DNA of 64,000 bases from Lentibacillus siamensis (GCF_039522605.1 NZ_BAAADS010000010.1:38529-102528), one strand, 5' to 3'; counted from the stretch's first letter, positions 45,402-54,806 are shown. Numbers and translations: made by a program. Notes: a model not told the origin generated them from the sequence alone.

Positions 45402-45431
45402 ATACTGATGCACTGGTTGATGCATCAGTAT
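45402..45431 (-). terminator. Hairpin with a minus-strand T run downstream of dinG
   Basis: ATACTGATGCA (45402-45412) and TGCATCAGTAT (45421-45431) are a perfect 11-base inverted repeat. On the plus strand it is preceded by a run of A and followed by no T run, so as an intrinsic terminator it works only for minus-strand transcripts heading into dinG. No minus-strand gene is nearby. A TTGACA also sits at 45380. Confidence 0.5.
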
Positions 45432-45496
45432 AAGCTGGTATGGGAAGGAAAAAATTTGTTGAAATAAATAAATTTAAACACATCAGCTGCAATGCT

Positions 45497-45505
45497 TGTT
45501 ATACT
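45497..45505 (+). promoter_or_regulatory. Extended -10 promoter before ypmB-aspB-asnS
   Basis: TGTTATACT is an extended -10 about 110 bases before the small leader ORF. No clear -35 box. Confidence 0.45.
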
Positions 45506-45615
45506 GTTTATTGAAGTTCATTTATTTGCAACGTTACTTATAGTTTAGCCAGTGCGTTGGATGCTATAAGTAGCAAAATATGATAAAACAAGAAGCATTT
45601 TTAAATGGAGGTAAC

Positions 45616-45651
45616 ATGATGGATAATTGGATCATATCGCGTTATACATGA
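45616..45651 (+). CDS. 11-codon leader ORF coupled to ypmB
   Basis: A strong ribosome binding site GGAGG (45607-45611) precedes two ATG codons (45616, 45619) that open a frame of eleven codons, MMDNWIISRYT, ending in TGA that overlaps the ypmB ATG (ATGA). ypmB has no good binding site of its own, so translation coupling is likely. It may be a true leader peptide, or what is left of ypmA, which lies here in B. subtilis (56 residues). A sequencing frameshift joining it to ypmB is the alternative. Confidence 0.45.
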   Translation: MMDNWIISRYT

Positions 45652-46166
45652 GGAATAGAACTGTCCCGGTCTGGCTTAAATGGACGATCGGTATACTATG
45701 CATTATTTTACTTTCTTGTTTTATCTACAGTGTATATTTGTATATTGATGTTCAACAAAACAAGACGGCAGCTTATCCTGATGTAACCAAAAATGTAAAA
45801 CGCGAAACCGAAATTAGTACTGTCCGGAAAATTGAACAGTATCACGGAGAAAAAGCGTTCTATGTTGTCTATGGACAAACAGGGAATAATCAGAAAAAAA
45901 TTGTGTTTTATCCATATTCCAAAAAGGACGGAAAAATAAAAGTCATTGACAGATCAAATATTATTCCGGAAAAGTCAATACAGAAAGATTGGAATGCGCA
46001 GTGCGGCAATTGCGAACTGGTCGAAATAACACCTGCATTGATTAATGAAAAGGGAGCCTGGGAAGTCACGTTTATAGATGAATCCAATCGCTATGTGATT
46101 GATTATTTATCCATATTTGATGGAAAGCAAATCGAGCAAATACGATTAAAACAGATGTTCAAATAG
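45648..46166 (+). CDS. ypmB: DUF5590 family protein YpmB
   Basis: A 172-residue protein with one N-terminal transmembrane helix (about residues 10-32) and an extracytoplasmic PepSY/cystatin-like domain (KIEQYHGEKAFYVVYGQ, GAWEVTFIDESNRYVIDYLSIFDGK). Function unknown. ATG 45648 gives MRNRTVPVW, like the B. subtilis start MRKK; the in-frame TTG 45627 has no properly spaced site. aspB starts 12 bases downstream, as in B. subtilis. Confidence 0.82.
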   Translation: MRNRTVPVWLKWTIGILCIILLSCFIYSVYLYIDVQQNKTAAYPDVTKNVKRETEISTVRKIEQYHGEKAFYVVYGQTGNNQKKIVFYPYSKKDGKIKVIDRSNIIPEKSIQKDWNAQCGNCELVEITPALINEKGAWEVTFIDESNRYVIDYLSIFDGKQIEQIRLKQMFK

Positions 46167-46178
46167 GAAGGGGATTAC

Positions 46179-47363
46179 ATGGAATTAGCAAACCGGGTTA
46201 AAACATTAACACCATCATCAACTTTGGCGATTACTGCAAAAGCAAAACAGCTGAAAAATGAGGGACATGATGTGATTGCATTGGGAGCAGGGGAGCCTGA
46301 TTTCAATACGCCACAATTTATTATTGATGCCGCAAATGAAGCAGCACAAAATGGTTTTACAAAATATACGCCTTCTGGAGGAATCCCACAGCTTAAGGAA
46401 GCAATCGCAAAGAAATTAGATCGGGACAACGACTTATCCTATTCAACTGACGAAATAATTGTTACGACAGGTGCAAAACATGCATTATATACCTTGTTTC
46501 AAGTACTTTTGAATAGGGGTGATGAAGTTATTGTTCCTGCACCATACTGGGTAAGCTACCCGGAACAGGTTAAGCTGGCAGAGGGCAAGCCGGTTGTTGT
46601 TAAGGCTGAAGAATCCAATAACTTCAAAATAACTCCAGAACAACTGGAAGCATCCATAACAGATACGACAAAGGCTGTAATTATCAATTCACCAAGCAAT
46701 CCAACCGGAATGATGTACAGTATGGATGAACTTGAAAAAATAGGAGAAATATGCCTAAAGCATAATTTATTGATTGTATCGGATGAAATATATGAGCAAC
46801 TAATCTATACGGACGATCAGCATGTGTCGATTGCAGGCATTTCAGAACAGCTGAAAGAACAAACAGTTGTTGTTAATGGTGTCTCCAAGTCCTATTCCAT
46901 GACAGGATGGCGTATCGGATATGCTGCAGGGCCCAAGGATATCATTAAAGCAATGACGAACCTTGCGTCACATTCAACATCCAATCCTACTTCCATTTCC
47001 CAGTATGCTGCACTGGCTGCATATAGCTCTGAGAAAGATCCCGGTGAGGAAATGCGCAGGACCTTCCGTGAACGGCTGGATACATTACATGAGTTGTTAA
47101 ATGAAATACCTGGCGTCACCTGCCGAAAACCAAAAGGAGCGTTTTATTTATTTCCAAATGTGAAAGAAGCAGTCCGGAAAACCGGATTTGAATCAACGGA
47201 TGCCTGGGTAACGGCACTTCTGGAGGAAGAAAAGGTTGCACTTGTACCAGGTTCCGGTTTTGGTTTTCCTGACAATGTACGTTTATCCTATGCAATTTCA
47301 ATTGACTTATTAAAAGAAGCGGCAGAACGGATTAACCGTTTTGTAGTAAATCATCAATCTTAG
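46179..47363 (+). CDS. aspB: Aspartate aminotransferase AspB
   Basis: PLP-dependent class I aminotransferase (subgroup 1-beta) interconverting aspartate/2-oxoglutarate and oxaloacetate/glutamate. 394 residues; GAGEPDFNTP (37-46), YTPSGGIPQLKEAIA, SPSNPTG (171-177), SDEIYE (201-206), the PLP lysine in GVSKSYSMTGWRIGY (K237) and a C-terminal RLSYA with the substrate arginine. Adjacent to asnS, which uses asparagine derived from aspartate. Confidence 0.95.
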   Translation: MELANRVKTLTPSSTLAITAKAKQLKNEGHDVIALGAGEPDFNTPQFIIDAANEAAQNGFTKYTPSGGIPQLKEAIAKKLDRDNDLSYSTDEIIVTTGAKHALYTLFQVLLNRGDEVIVPAPYWVSYPEQVKLAEGKPVVVKAEESNNFKITPEQLEASITDTTKAVIINSPSNPTGMMYSMDELEKIGEICLKHNLLIVSDEIYEQLIYTDDQHVSIAGISEQLKEQTVVVNGVSKSYSMTGWRIGYAAGPKDIIKAMTNLASHSTSNPTSISQYAALAAYSSEKDPGEEMRRTFRERLDTLHELLNEIPGVTCRKPKGAFYLFPNVKEAVRKTGFESTDAWVTALLEEEKVALVPGSGFGFPDNVRLSYAISIDLLKEAAERINRFVVNHQS

Positions 47364-47381
47364 GCAGTGGAGGTAATTTTT

Positions 47382-48674
47382 TTGAAAACAACGATATCAC
47401 AAGCACCTAAATTTCTAGGGCAGGAAGTCACTATAGGGGCATGGCTGGCAAACAAGCGTTCAAGCGGAAAAATAGCTTTTCTTCAGCTACGTGACGGAAC
47501 AGGATTCATGCAGGGCGTTGTCGCCAAAAATGACGTTTCCGAGGAGACATTTCAGCTTGCCAAAAACATAACCCAGGAATCTTCCATGTACATTACAGGT
47601 ACTATTGTTGAAGATAAACGGTCCCCATTTGGCTACGAAATGCAGGTAAGTAATATTGAGTTGATTCAGGAAGCAATCGACTATCCGATAACACCAAAAG
47701 ATCATGGGACAGAATTTTTAATGGATCACCGTCATTTATGGCTTCGTTCAAAAAAGCAGCATGCCGTTATGAAAGTGCGAAATGAAATTATTCGGGCAAC
47801 TTATCAATATTTCAATGAGAATGACTATGTTAAAGTGGATCCGCCCATTTTGACCGGTTCTTCTGCCGAGGGGACTACCGAATTGTTTCATACCAAATAT
47901 TTTGATGAGGAAGCCTATTTATCACAGAGCGGTCAGCTGTATATGGAAGCAGCGGCAATGGCTCTCGGAAAAGTTTTCTCATTCGGACCAACGTTCCGTG
48001 CCGAGAAATCAAAAACGAGACGGCATCTGATTGAGTTTTGGATGATTGAACCTGAAATGGCGTTTATGGATCATGATGAAAGTCTGGAAGTTCAGGAGCA
48101 GTACGTAAGCTTTGTTGTTCAATCTGTATTAGAAAACTGTCGTCTTGAATTAGATACGCTTGAAAGGGATACATCAACATTGGAAAACGTTAAGGCGCCG
48201 TTTCCGAGAATCAGTTATGATGATGCTGTGACATTACTGCAGGAAAAAGGATTTGACGACATTCAATGGGGCGAGGATTTCGGTGCACCACATGAAACGG
48301 CTATTGCGGAGCATTATGATAAGCCAGTGTTTATTACGAATTATCCTGCTGACATTAAAGCTTTCTACATGAAACCTGATCCGAATCGTCCGGAAGTTGT
48401 TCTATGTGCCGATCTGATTGCCCCGGAAGGGTACGGTGAAGTCATCGGCGGCTCACAGCGCATTGATGATCTGGACCTAATGAAACAGCGCTACGAAGAG
48501 CACAATCTAACCAGTGATGCATATAAATGGTATCTGGAACTACGGCAATATGGCAGTGTTCCACACTCCGGATTTGGTCTTGGACTCGAACGGACGGTGG
48601 CATGGCTGTCAGGTGTCGAACATGTCAGAGAAACCATTCCATTCCCAAGGTTATTAAACAGACTTTATCCATAA
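47382..48674 (+). CDS. asnS: Asparaginyl-tRNA synthetase
   Basis: Class IIb aminoacyl-tRNA synthetase charging tRNA-Asn. Starting at TTG 47382 it has 430 residues, identical to B. subtilis AsnS. The N-terminal OB-fold anticodon domain (IGAWLANKRSSGKIAFLQLRDGTGF) is followed by the catalytic core with motif 2 FRAEKSKTRRHLIEFWMIEPEMAF and motif 3 GFGLGLERTVAWL. No T-box leader is seen in the 18 bases after aspB. Confidence 0.97.
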   Translation: MKTTISQAPKFLGQEVTIGAWLANKRSSGKIAFLQLRDGTGFMQGVVAKNDVSEETFQLAKNITQESSMYITGTIVEDKRSPFGYEMQVSNIELIQEAIDYPITPKDHGTEFLMDHRHLWLRSKKQHAVMKVRNEIIRATYQYFNENDYVKVDPPILTGSSAEGTTELFHTKYFDEEAYLSQSGQLYMEAAAMALGKVFSFGPTFRAEKSKTRRHLIEFWMIEPEMAFMDHDESLEVQEQYVSFVVQSVLENCRLELDTLERDTSTLENVKAPFPRISYDDAVTLLQEKGFDDIQWGEDFGAPHETAIAEHYDKPVFITNYPADIKAFYMKPDPNRPEVVLCADLIAPEGYGEVIGGSQRIDDLDLMKQRYEEHNLTSDAYKWYLELRQYGSVPHSGFGLGLERTVAWLSGVEHVRETIPFPRLLNRLYP

Positions 48675-48678
48675 CTTG

Positions 48679-48715
48679 AAAATCCCTTGCTCCTGAAAAG
48701 CAGGGGATTTTATTG
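48679..48715 (+). terminator. Terminator of ypmB-aspB-asnS
   Basis: AAAATCCC pairs with GGGATTTT and the inner TGC with GCA; a T-rich tail follows. Confidence 0.8.
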
Positions 48716-48788
48716 ATTAAAGCTAAACCTGAATAATTAAAACCTGCCCCTGTGGTTTTAATGTTATACTATTTACGAGGTGTTTTAA

Positions 48789-49475
48789 TTGAAAAAGTCC
48801 ATTTCATTTCAGGATATATTACTAAATCAACTACAGGTTCCGATAAGATTGCTCGAATCATACAAATCCTTAAACCTTAACGAAAAAGAGGTTATGGTAA
48901 TTCTTCATATATACCGCTTTTTGAATGAAAATAATGACTTCCCGACACCTGGTGATTTAGCTTATTATCTGTCATTTGGTGAAAAAGAGTGTTCAGATAT
49001 ACTGCGTAAACTCATTCAACGAAATTTAATTTCAATTGAGCAAACCGAAAATGAATCGCATCAGATAAGCGAGGCATACAGCTTAAATCCGTTATGGAAT
49101 AAATTATTTGAGGAAGAAGTAGAAGAAAAGGTTGAAAAAACGGAAGATGGCACTATTTTTGTCCTGTTTGAGCAGGAATTCGGCAGACCACTGTCTCCTT
49201 TTGAAATTGAAATGATTAATGTTTGGCTTGATGAGGATAATATTTTACCATCCTTAATCAAAGCGGCTCTAAGGGAGTCTGTCCTAATGGGGAAATTAAA
49301 CTTTAAATACATTGACCGGATCCTTCGCGATTGGAAGAAGAAAGGGATTCATTCGGTAGATCAGGCCCGGGAAGCAAGTAAACAGTTCCATAATAATCAA
49401 GGAAGCAAACAGTCTGCACCTAGCAAGAAACGCGATACATCGTTTTACTACAACTGGCTGGAAGAGGGGGAGTAA
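48789..49475 (+). CDS. dnaD: DNA replication protein DnaD
   Basis: Primosomal protein that with DnaB and DnaI loads the replicative helicase at oriC and stalled forks. 228 residues from a TTG start after GAGGTG. An N-terminal winged-helix oligomerisation domain (about 1-110) is followed by the DnaD/DnaB2 domain (FGRPLSPFEIEMINVWLDED ... ALRESVLMGKLNFKYIDRILRDWKKKGI) and a terminal FYYNWLEEGE, as in B. subtilis. nth starts three bases later. Confidence 0.95.
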   Translation: MKKSISFQDILLNQLQVPIRLLESYKSLNLNEKEVMVILHIYRFLNENNDFPTPGDLAYYLSFGEKECSDILRKLIQRNLISIEQTENESHQISEAYSLNPLWNKLFEEEVEEKVEKTEDGTIFVLFEQEFGRPLSPFEIEMINVWLDEDNILPSLIKAALRESVLMGKLNFKYIDRILRDWKKKGIHSVDQAREASKQFHNNQGSKQSAPSKKRDTSFYYNWLEEGE

Positions 49476-49478
49476 GGA

Positions 49479-50132
49479 ATGTTGAACAAATCCCAGGTTG
49501 AATACTGCCTGGATGTAATGAAAGAAATGTTTCCTGAAGCACAATGCGAACTTAGACATGAAAATCCTTTTGAATTGGTGATTGCTGTGCTGCTGTCAGC
49601 TCAATGTACCGATGTATTAGTCAATAAGGTTACAGAGGAGCTGTTTAAAAAATACAAAACCCCGGAAGACTACCTGGCAGTATCACTTGAAGAACTACAG
49701 CAAGATATTCGGTCTATCGGGTTATATCGGAACAAGGCAAAGAATATCCGGAAACTGTGCCAAATGCTGCTCGATGAATATGGCGGGGAGGTACCGGATA
49801 CCAAGGAAGAACTAATGAAACTGGCTGGCGTCGGCCGAAAAACTGCCAATGTTGTTGCATCAGTTGCATTTAGGGAACCAGCAATAGCAGTGGATACTCA
49901 TGTAGAACGTGTCTCCAAGCGGCTGGCAATTTGCCGCTGGAAAGATTCGGTTCTTGAAGTAGAGCAGACGCTGATGCGAAAAGTACCGAAAGACGAATGG
50001 GCAGATACACACCACCGGATGATTTTCTTTGGACGTTACCATTGTAAAGCAAGAAATCCAGAATGTCCGGAATGTCCACTTCTCGATTTATGCAGGGAGG
50101 GACAGAAACGAATCAAAAAGCTAAAAACTTGA
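49479..50132 (+). CDS. nth: Endonuclease III
   Basis: DNA glycosylase/AP lyase removing oxidised pyrimidines. 217 residues with the helix-hairpin-helix LAGVGRKTANVV (catalytic lysine in GRKTAN), catalytic aspartate in VDTHVERVSKRL, and the C-terminal [4Fe-4S] cluster C-x6-C-x2-C-x5-C (CKARNPECPECPLLDLC). It follows dnaD as in B. subtilis; ypoC, usually next, is absent. Confidence 0.96.
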   Translation: MLNKSQVEYCLDVMKEMFPEAQCELRHENPFELVIAVLLSAQCTDVLVNKVTEELFKKYKTPEDYLAVSLEELQQDIRSIGLYRNKAKNIRKLCQMLLDEYGGEVPDTKEELMKLAGVGRKTANVVASVAFREPAIAVDTHVERVSKRLAICRWKDSVLEVEQTLMRKVPKDEWADTHHRMIFFGRYHCKARNPECPECPLLDLCREGQKRIKKLKT

Positions 50133-50182
50133 TTGTCATAAACCTCATGCATTGAGTAAGAAAGCTTTATACTTATCTGCAA

Positions 50183-50219
50183 AAAAAGAGAGACAGCTGA
50201 ACTGGCTGTCTCTCTTTTT
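50183..50219. terminator. Bidirectional terminator between nth and ponA
   Basis: AAAAAGAGAGACAGC and GCTGTCTCTCTTTTT form a perfect 15-base stem with A runs on the left and T on the right, so it can end both the convergent nth and ponA transcripts. Confidence 0.92.
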
Positions 50220-50223
50220 AAAA

Positions 50224-53025
50224 TTAGGCGGCTTCATCAGAGTCATTTTCACTTTCATTTTCGGCACCGTTGTCATTTCCATTTCCGTTATTATCTTCAT
50301 TACCATTATCACCATCCTGGTTTCCGGTACCTTCATCATTTCCCTGGTCGGTAGGTATGGTGAACTGAGCAGAACCGGGACTGCCTTGTTGCCCTTGATT
50401 ACTTCCATTTTTGCCAACAGGCGTAACGGAAACTGTATACGTTTTACCTGGATGCGGAAATTCAAGGAAATATGACGCATTTGTTGATGAAACCTGCTGA
50501 GACGAAATTCCCTGGATAACCACTTTATAAGTTGCTGGCGGTCCTGAATAATCCCAACTCATAGAGACTTTTTTATTTCCGGGATTGAATGATGCATTGA
50601 CACTGGAAACCTGCATGGCTTCTGTGCCATTATTATCTTGTTCTTCTTCTTCATCCTGCTCTTCCTCATCCTGTTTGCCGGATGCTTTTACCGTTACAGT
50701 GGAAGGTTCGCTGCTGCTTGCACTTGAATCCTCACTTACGGCTGTTACTTGTATCTTATAGGTTGCATTCGGCTCAACATTTGAAATCTCAAGTGATGTG
50801 TCGTCAGTGGATGAAAGTCCCTGCATGGAACCACCATTAACACTTGCTTTCACATCAAAGGAAACATTGTCATCGGAACTGTAGTCCCATGTCACCTTAA
50901 TTGATTTTGCTTTTTTATCAAATGTTGCTTTCAGGCTTTCAACAGGATCCAACTGATCAAATTTCTCGGATGTTGAAGTTGGTTCATTACCTTTGACAAA
51001 CAGTTCCTTCACAATTTCAGATGATGGTGTGTAATCACTCGGAAGTTTCGCTGGTCTGGATCCTTCTTCAACAGGCTTTTCGACCACGGAATCCGGTTTT
51101 TCAAAATCGGGTGTTTCGATACCTTGTGATATTTCCATCATCGTGTTCTTAAATAATGCATGTGGAATTTTTGTATCCGGTAGTATCGCTTTTTGGTAAT
51201 CATATCCTGTCCAGGCTGAAATGGTATATTTTGTTGTATAACCAGTGAACCAGGAATCGGGACTTCCTTCCTTATTCTCCAGATTAGTTGTTCCTGTTTT
51301 ACCGGCAACAGGTAAACCTGAAATGTCAGCCAATTGACCGGTTCCTTCTGAAATGGCTGTCTTCAACATGTCTGTCATCATGTATGCAGTATAGTCGGAC
51401 ATAACTGCTTTCGATTCCGGTTTCAGATTGATTGTTTTGCCTGTATCCGGAAACTCCACTTTTGTAACTGCATACGGCTCATTATAAATTCCACCATTTG
51501 CAAATGCACGGTACGCTCCGGCAAGTTCCATCGGATTTGTTCCTGTTTCTGATCCGCCAATTGCATCGGTCAGCGCAATTTGATCATTTGCAAATTCAAT
51601 GCCAAGATTCTCCGCAAATTTTTGGGCGGTTCCGTATCCAATTTCAGCCAGCGTCTTAACTGCTGGAACATTCAGAGACTCCCTCAGTGCAAACCGCATG
51701 GAAACCCAGTCATAATAGTGACCGCCATTGACCCATGTATGGATTTCCTGATCGGACCCTTTAATTTCATACGGGCCGTCATCATTTAACTGATGATATG
51801 TTGACCATTGTTTGTTCTCAATGGCAGGGCCATAGGAAATAATCGGTTTAAATGTCGAGCCGGGCTGCCGGTTTATATCCGTTGCATAGTTCATTCCGTG
51901 CGTATAATTGCGTCCGCCGCCAATTGCTCTGATTGCACCCGATTGTGTATCCAGAACTACCATGCCGGCTCTCATGTCCACTTCCTTTGTTTCATTATCC
52001 ACTTCAATTGTTTGTGGTTCAGGGTAATCGATAGGATTATTTTCATTCTCAGATAACAGAAATTGTACGTGCTCCTGAACATCGGTATCAATTGTTGTAT
52101 AAATCTTTAAACCATCCGTATAAATATTGGCACCTTCCACTTTGTTTTTCACTTCTTTTCGAACCCGATCAAGAAAAGCAAGGTATTTATTATTCTCTTC
52201 CTCTGATTTCGACAGAAGTGATTTAATTTTAACATCACTTGCTTTCTCTGCCTGCTTTTCTGAAATTTTGCCATGCTGAACCATCAGGCTGAGAACCGTG
52301 TTCATCCGATCTTTCATCAGTTCGGGATTTTCATAAGGATTATATGCAGATGGCCGTTGCGGCAACCCAGCCAGAATTGCTGCTTCAGGCAAAGTCAGCT
52401 TGCTCAAATCCGTTTTTCCGAAGTATACTTCAGCCGCTTTGCCGACGCCATAAGCACCACTGCCGTAATATACCTTATTTAAATACATTTCGAGTATCTG
52501 CTTTTTGCTGTACTCTTGTTCCAGTTGCAATGCAAGCCACATTTCCTGTACTTTAAGACTGATTTTCTTTTCATGGCTCAAAAATGATTTTTCCACCAGC
52601 TGTTGGGTAATGGTACTTGCACCTTCAGAACCGAAACCATTTGTAACGTTGGCTATAACCGCTCCGCCAATCCGCCAGACATCAATACCCGGATGTTCAA
52701 AGAAACGAGAATCTTCCGTAGCAGTTACTGCATCAATCAGTACGTCGGGAAGTTCTTCGTATTCCACTTTCGTGCGTGCTTTATTTCCTAAATCAGCAAT
52801 CAAATCGCCATCTTTATCATAGATTTTGGACGGAAACGGTGTTTTCAGTTTGGAAGCATCTATTTCCGGGGCTGTAGCAATATAATAAGAAAATAACCCC
52901 GCGACACCTAGTCCAATAACTAAACAAGCGATTAATGCAATCAGGAAAATTCGCTTCCATATTGGTTTCTTTTTTGATTTTTTCTGTTTTCGTCTTGCTG
53001 TACGAGACTGGCCGTTATCTGCCAT
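50224..53025 (-). CDS. ponA: Class A penicillin-binding protein PBP1
   Basis: Bifunctional peptidoglycan glycosyltransferase/transpeptidase, 933 residues, membrane anchored. A basic cytoplasmic start and one helix (about 25-50) precede the glycosyltransferase domain (VTATEDSRFFEHPGIDVWR, GASTITQQLVEK, KKQILEMYLNKVYYGSGAYG). The transpeptidase has SXXK in PGSTFKP, SLN in ESLNVPAVKT and KTGT in VAGKTGTT. Two fibronectin type III-like repeats follow at about residues 690-880, then a highly acidic Asn/Gly/Glu/Asp tail of some 50 residues. GGAGGA precedes the ATG. Second gene of the recU-ponA operon. Confidence 0.95.
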   Translation of the reverse strand: MADNGQSRTARRKQKKSKKKPIWKRIFLIALIACLVIGLGVAGLFSYYIATAPEIDASKLKTPFPSKIYDKDGDLIADLGNKARTKVEYEELPDVLIDAVTATEDSRFFEHPGIDVWRIGGAVIANVTNGFGSEGASTITQQLVEKSFLSHEKKISLKVQEMWLALQLEQEYSKKQILEMYLNKVYYGSGAYGVGKAAEVYFGKTDLSKLTLPEAAILAGLPQRPSAYNPYENPELMKDRMNTVLSLMVQHGKISEKQAEKASDVKIKSLLSKSEEENNKYLAFLDRVRKEVKNKVEGANIYTDGLKIYTTIDTDVQEHVQFLLSENENNPIDYPEPQTIEVDNETKEVDMRAGMVVLDTQSGAIRAIGGGRNYTHGMNYATDINRQPGSTFKPIISYGPAIENKQWSTYHQLNDDGPYEIKGSDQEIHTWVNGGHYYDWVSMRFALRESLNVPAVKTLAEIGYGTAQKFAENLGIEFANDQIALTDAIGGSETGTNPMELAGAYRAFANGGIYNEPYAVTKVEFPDTGKTINLKPESKAVMSDYTAYMMTDMLKTAISEGTGQLADISGLPVAGKTGTTNLENKEGSPDSWFTGYTTKYTISAWTGYDYQKAILPDTKIPHALFKNTMMEISQGIETPDFEKPDSVVEKPVEEGSRPAKLPSDYTPSSEIVKELFVKGNEPTSTSEKFDQLDPVESLKATFDKKAKSIKVTWDYSSDDNVSFDVKASVNGGSMQGLSSTDDTSLEISNVEPNATYKIQVTAVSEDSSASSSEPSTVTVKASGKQDEEEQDEEEEQDNNGTEAMQVSSVNASFNPGNKKVSMSWDYSGPPATYKVVIQGISSQQVSSTNASYFLEFPHPGKTYTVSVTPVGKNGSNQGQQGSPGSAQFTIPTDQGNDEGTGNQDGDNGNEDNNGNGNDNGAENESENDSDEAA

Positions 53026-53116
53026 AACTCATCTTCCTCCAATCCATTTAAAAAACTAAGTGTGCCGCCAAATGTTTATGGCGAAATCCTCAGTTGCACC
53101 CGAACAGTACGAGGTC

Positions 53117-53722
53117 TTAATCTTGTTTACTCGAAAAATAATAGTGATCAATGACAGCTAAATAATTTATCCTGGCTTGGAAATGAAATGGAATCAAAAA
53201 CCCCTCCTGTTTGATCCGTTCATATGAAATGGATTTTTTTCCACCATTATTTTTTGCATCCCAATAAGGGAACAATTTGGCAGCAGGCAAAAAGTAAGAT
53301 TCATTGTATACTGCAAACCGGATAATTAAAAAACAGATTCCACCATGTTCAACAATTGATTTCATATGCGTAATCTGGTGTTCATGTATATTTGCTAAAG
53401 GAAAACGTGTTTTGTTTTTTGTTTCCTTTGCTTCAAAATCGATGTATTTGTTTCGATAAAGACCATTATAGTCCGTTGTCGATGGCTGCTTAAAATATCC
53501 CTCGGTTATGACTGCTGCACTTCGTTTCGGGTAATGCACCTTCACGATTTGAACCGGGGTAGGTTTTTTATGAATAATTGCTTTCTCCGCAGCCAAATAA
53601 TAAGTATTGGTTACATTGATATCTTCCTCCAATGTCATCCCACGATTACTGTAACCATTATTTTCCCGCGTGTTTGGCATTGGCTGTCTGTTGTTCTTTC
53701 CGGTTCCATTTGGATACCTCAA
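53117..53722 (-). CDS. recU: Holliday junction resolvase RecU
   Basis: Cuts Holliday junctions and modulates RecA in repair and chromosome segregation. The core shows SNRGMTLEEDINVTNTYYL, PTPVQIVKVHYPKR and the catalytic STTDYNGLYRNKYIDFEAKETKNK. Start choice: TTG 53722 (201 residues, MRYPNG) sits seven bases after a GGGGGG run and matches the B. subtilis start MIRYPNG; ATG 53728 lies against that run and ATG 53740 has no site. Upstream partner of ponA, an arrangement conserved in bacilli. Confidence 0.93.
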   Translation of the reverse strand: MRYPNGTGKNNRQPMPNTRENNGYSNRGMTLEEDINVTNTYYLAAEKAIIHKKPTPVQIVKVHYPKRSAAVITEGYFKQPSTTDYNGLYRNKYIDFEAKETKNKTRFPLANIHEHQITHMKSIVEHGGICFLIIRFAVYNESYFLPAAKLFPYWDAKNNGGKKSISYERIKQEGFLIPFHFQARINYLAVIDHYYFSSKQD

Positions 53723-53817
53723 CTTCATTCCCCCCGGCATATTACAGTATCATATCAAAAATTGGTATGATTGGTAACCATTAACTTCTTACAAAAGTGT
53801 GAAAGCAGGTAATTCCC

Positions 53818-54768
53818 ATGCGATTTGTTTCAAAAAATACCCATTATCTACATTATATAACAAAAAAAACAAAGGAACATAATTCGGATAACATTTCCCG
53901 TACAAAAGCGTATCAAAACTTTTATAAGCTTTTTCCCGACATAAAATGGGCATTTGTTGCAAGCATCGTATCAAGAAATGCCGGATGGAATATGACGGAT
54001 TTGTTTCTTTCGCCGTTTCATGAAATTTCAGGAAAAAAAGAACGGAACCAATTGTTTATGACCTATGAACGGGCTAACTGGCTGATTTTTTCAGATGCAT
54101 ATCCGCAACTATTGATTTATCAGCTGTCATTACAGATAAACATGCCAATGTTTCATATGCTGCCAGCGTTTCACGTATCGCAATACATGGTTGATGAGTG
54201 GCAGCGGTATTGGAAATATGGAGACAGGGAACGGATCTTGCTGGCATTAATCATCAATGAACAAAATGTTATTCAGCAGCCAGTAATAAAACAGTCGTAT
54301 TTCAAGTATAAAATATTTTTTCGACTGCCATACCTGCTTCAGGATATTTTATTGTTAAACGCAATTATAATCCCTGCATCGAACAATAAGCTTTATGGTG
54401 TAAATGTACATGATTTTACAAAATTAACGAACAGAATTTCATTAGGAAAAAAAATAGCTTCGATAATTTTTAAGCCTTCTGTCTATTCATCCATTTACCA
54501 TTTTGCGGAAAGTAATGAACATACCGGTTCAAGAAGGGATTATGAGAAGTATTTCACCAAGCCGATAGAAAAAGCCCCCATTTTACGTACGGTATATCCA
54601 GTTATCTCACATCAGGATATAATTCGAAATGACTGGTACAAAAAAGGGGGCATCAAGAAAAAATGGCTGAAAAATGTCACCGCTGACTTGAATCATGATA
54701 TCAGCAGCTCTTTTTACAAAAAAAGAAAGATGTTTTATGCCTATTCCAAAGTTAGAAAGATATTGTAA
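53818..54768 (+). CDS. yppC: DUF2515 family protein YppC
   Basis: A 316-residue protein of unknown function, divergent from recU as in B. subtilis. DUF2515 family features include NISRTKAYQNFYKLFPDIKWAF, SIVSRNAGWNMTDL and NEQNVIQQPVI. It is rich in aromatic and basic residues with no clear signal peptide. It ends at a strong terminator. Confidence 0.85.
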   Translation: MRFVSKNTHYLHYITKKTKEHNSDNISRTKAYQNFYKLFPDIKWAFVASIVSRNAGWNMTDLFLSPFHEISGKKERNQLFMTYERANWLIFSDAYPQLLIYQLSLQINMPMFHMLPAFHVSQYMVDEWQRYWKYGDRERILLALIINEQNVIQQPVIKQSYFKYKIFFRLPYLLQDILLLNAIIIPASNNKLYGVNVHDFTKLTNRISLGKKIASIIFKPSVYSSIYHFAESNEHTGSRRDYEKYFTKPIEKAPILRTVYPVISHQDIIRNDWYKKGGIKKKWLKNVTADLNHDISSSFYKKRKMFYAYSKVRKIL

Positions 54769-54770
54769 CA

Positions 54771-54806
54771 AAAACCTGGCTTATTCTATTATCAGCCAGG
54801 TTTTTT
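54771..54806 (+). terminator. Terminator of yppC
   Basis: AAAACCTGGCT pairs with AGCCAGGTTTT and T residues follow. It also faces the convergent sspM. Confidence 0.88.

Noticed and set aside
47364..47381. T-box riboswitch before asnS
   Set aside because: Only 18 bases separate aspB and asnS, and no T-box motif is seen upstream of ypmB either.
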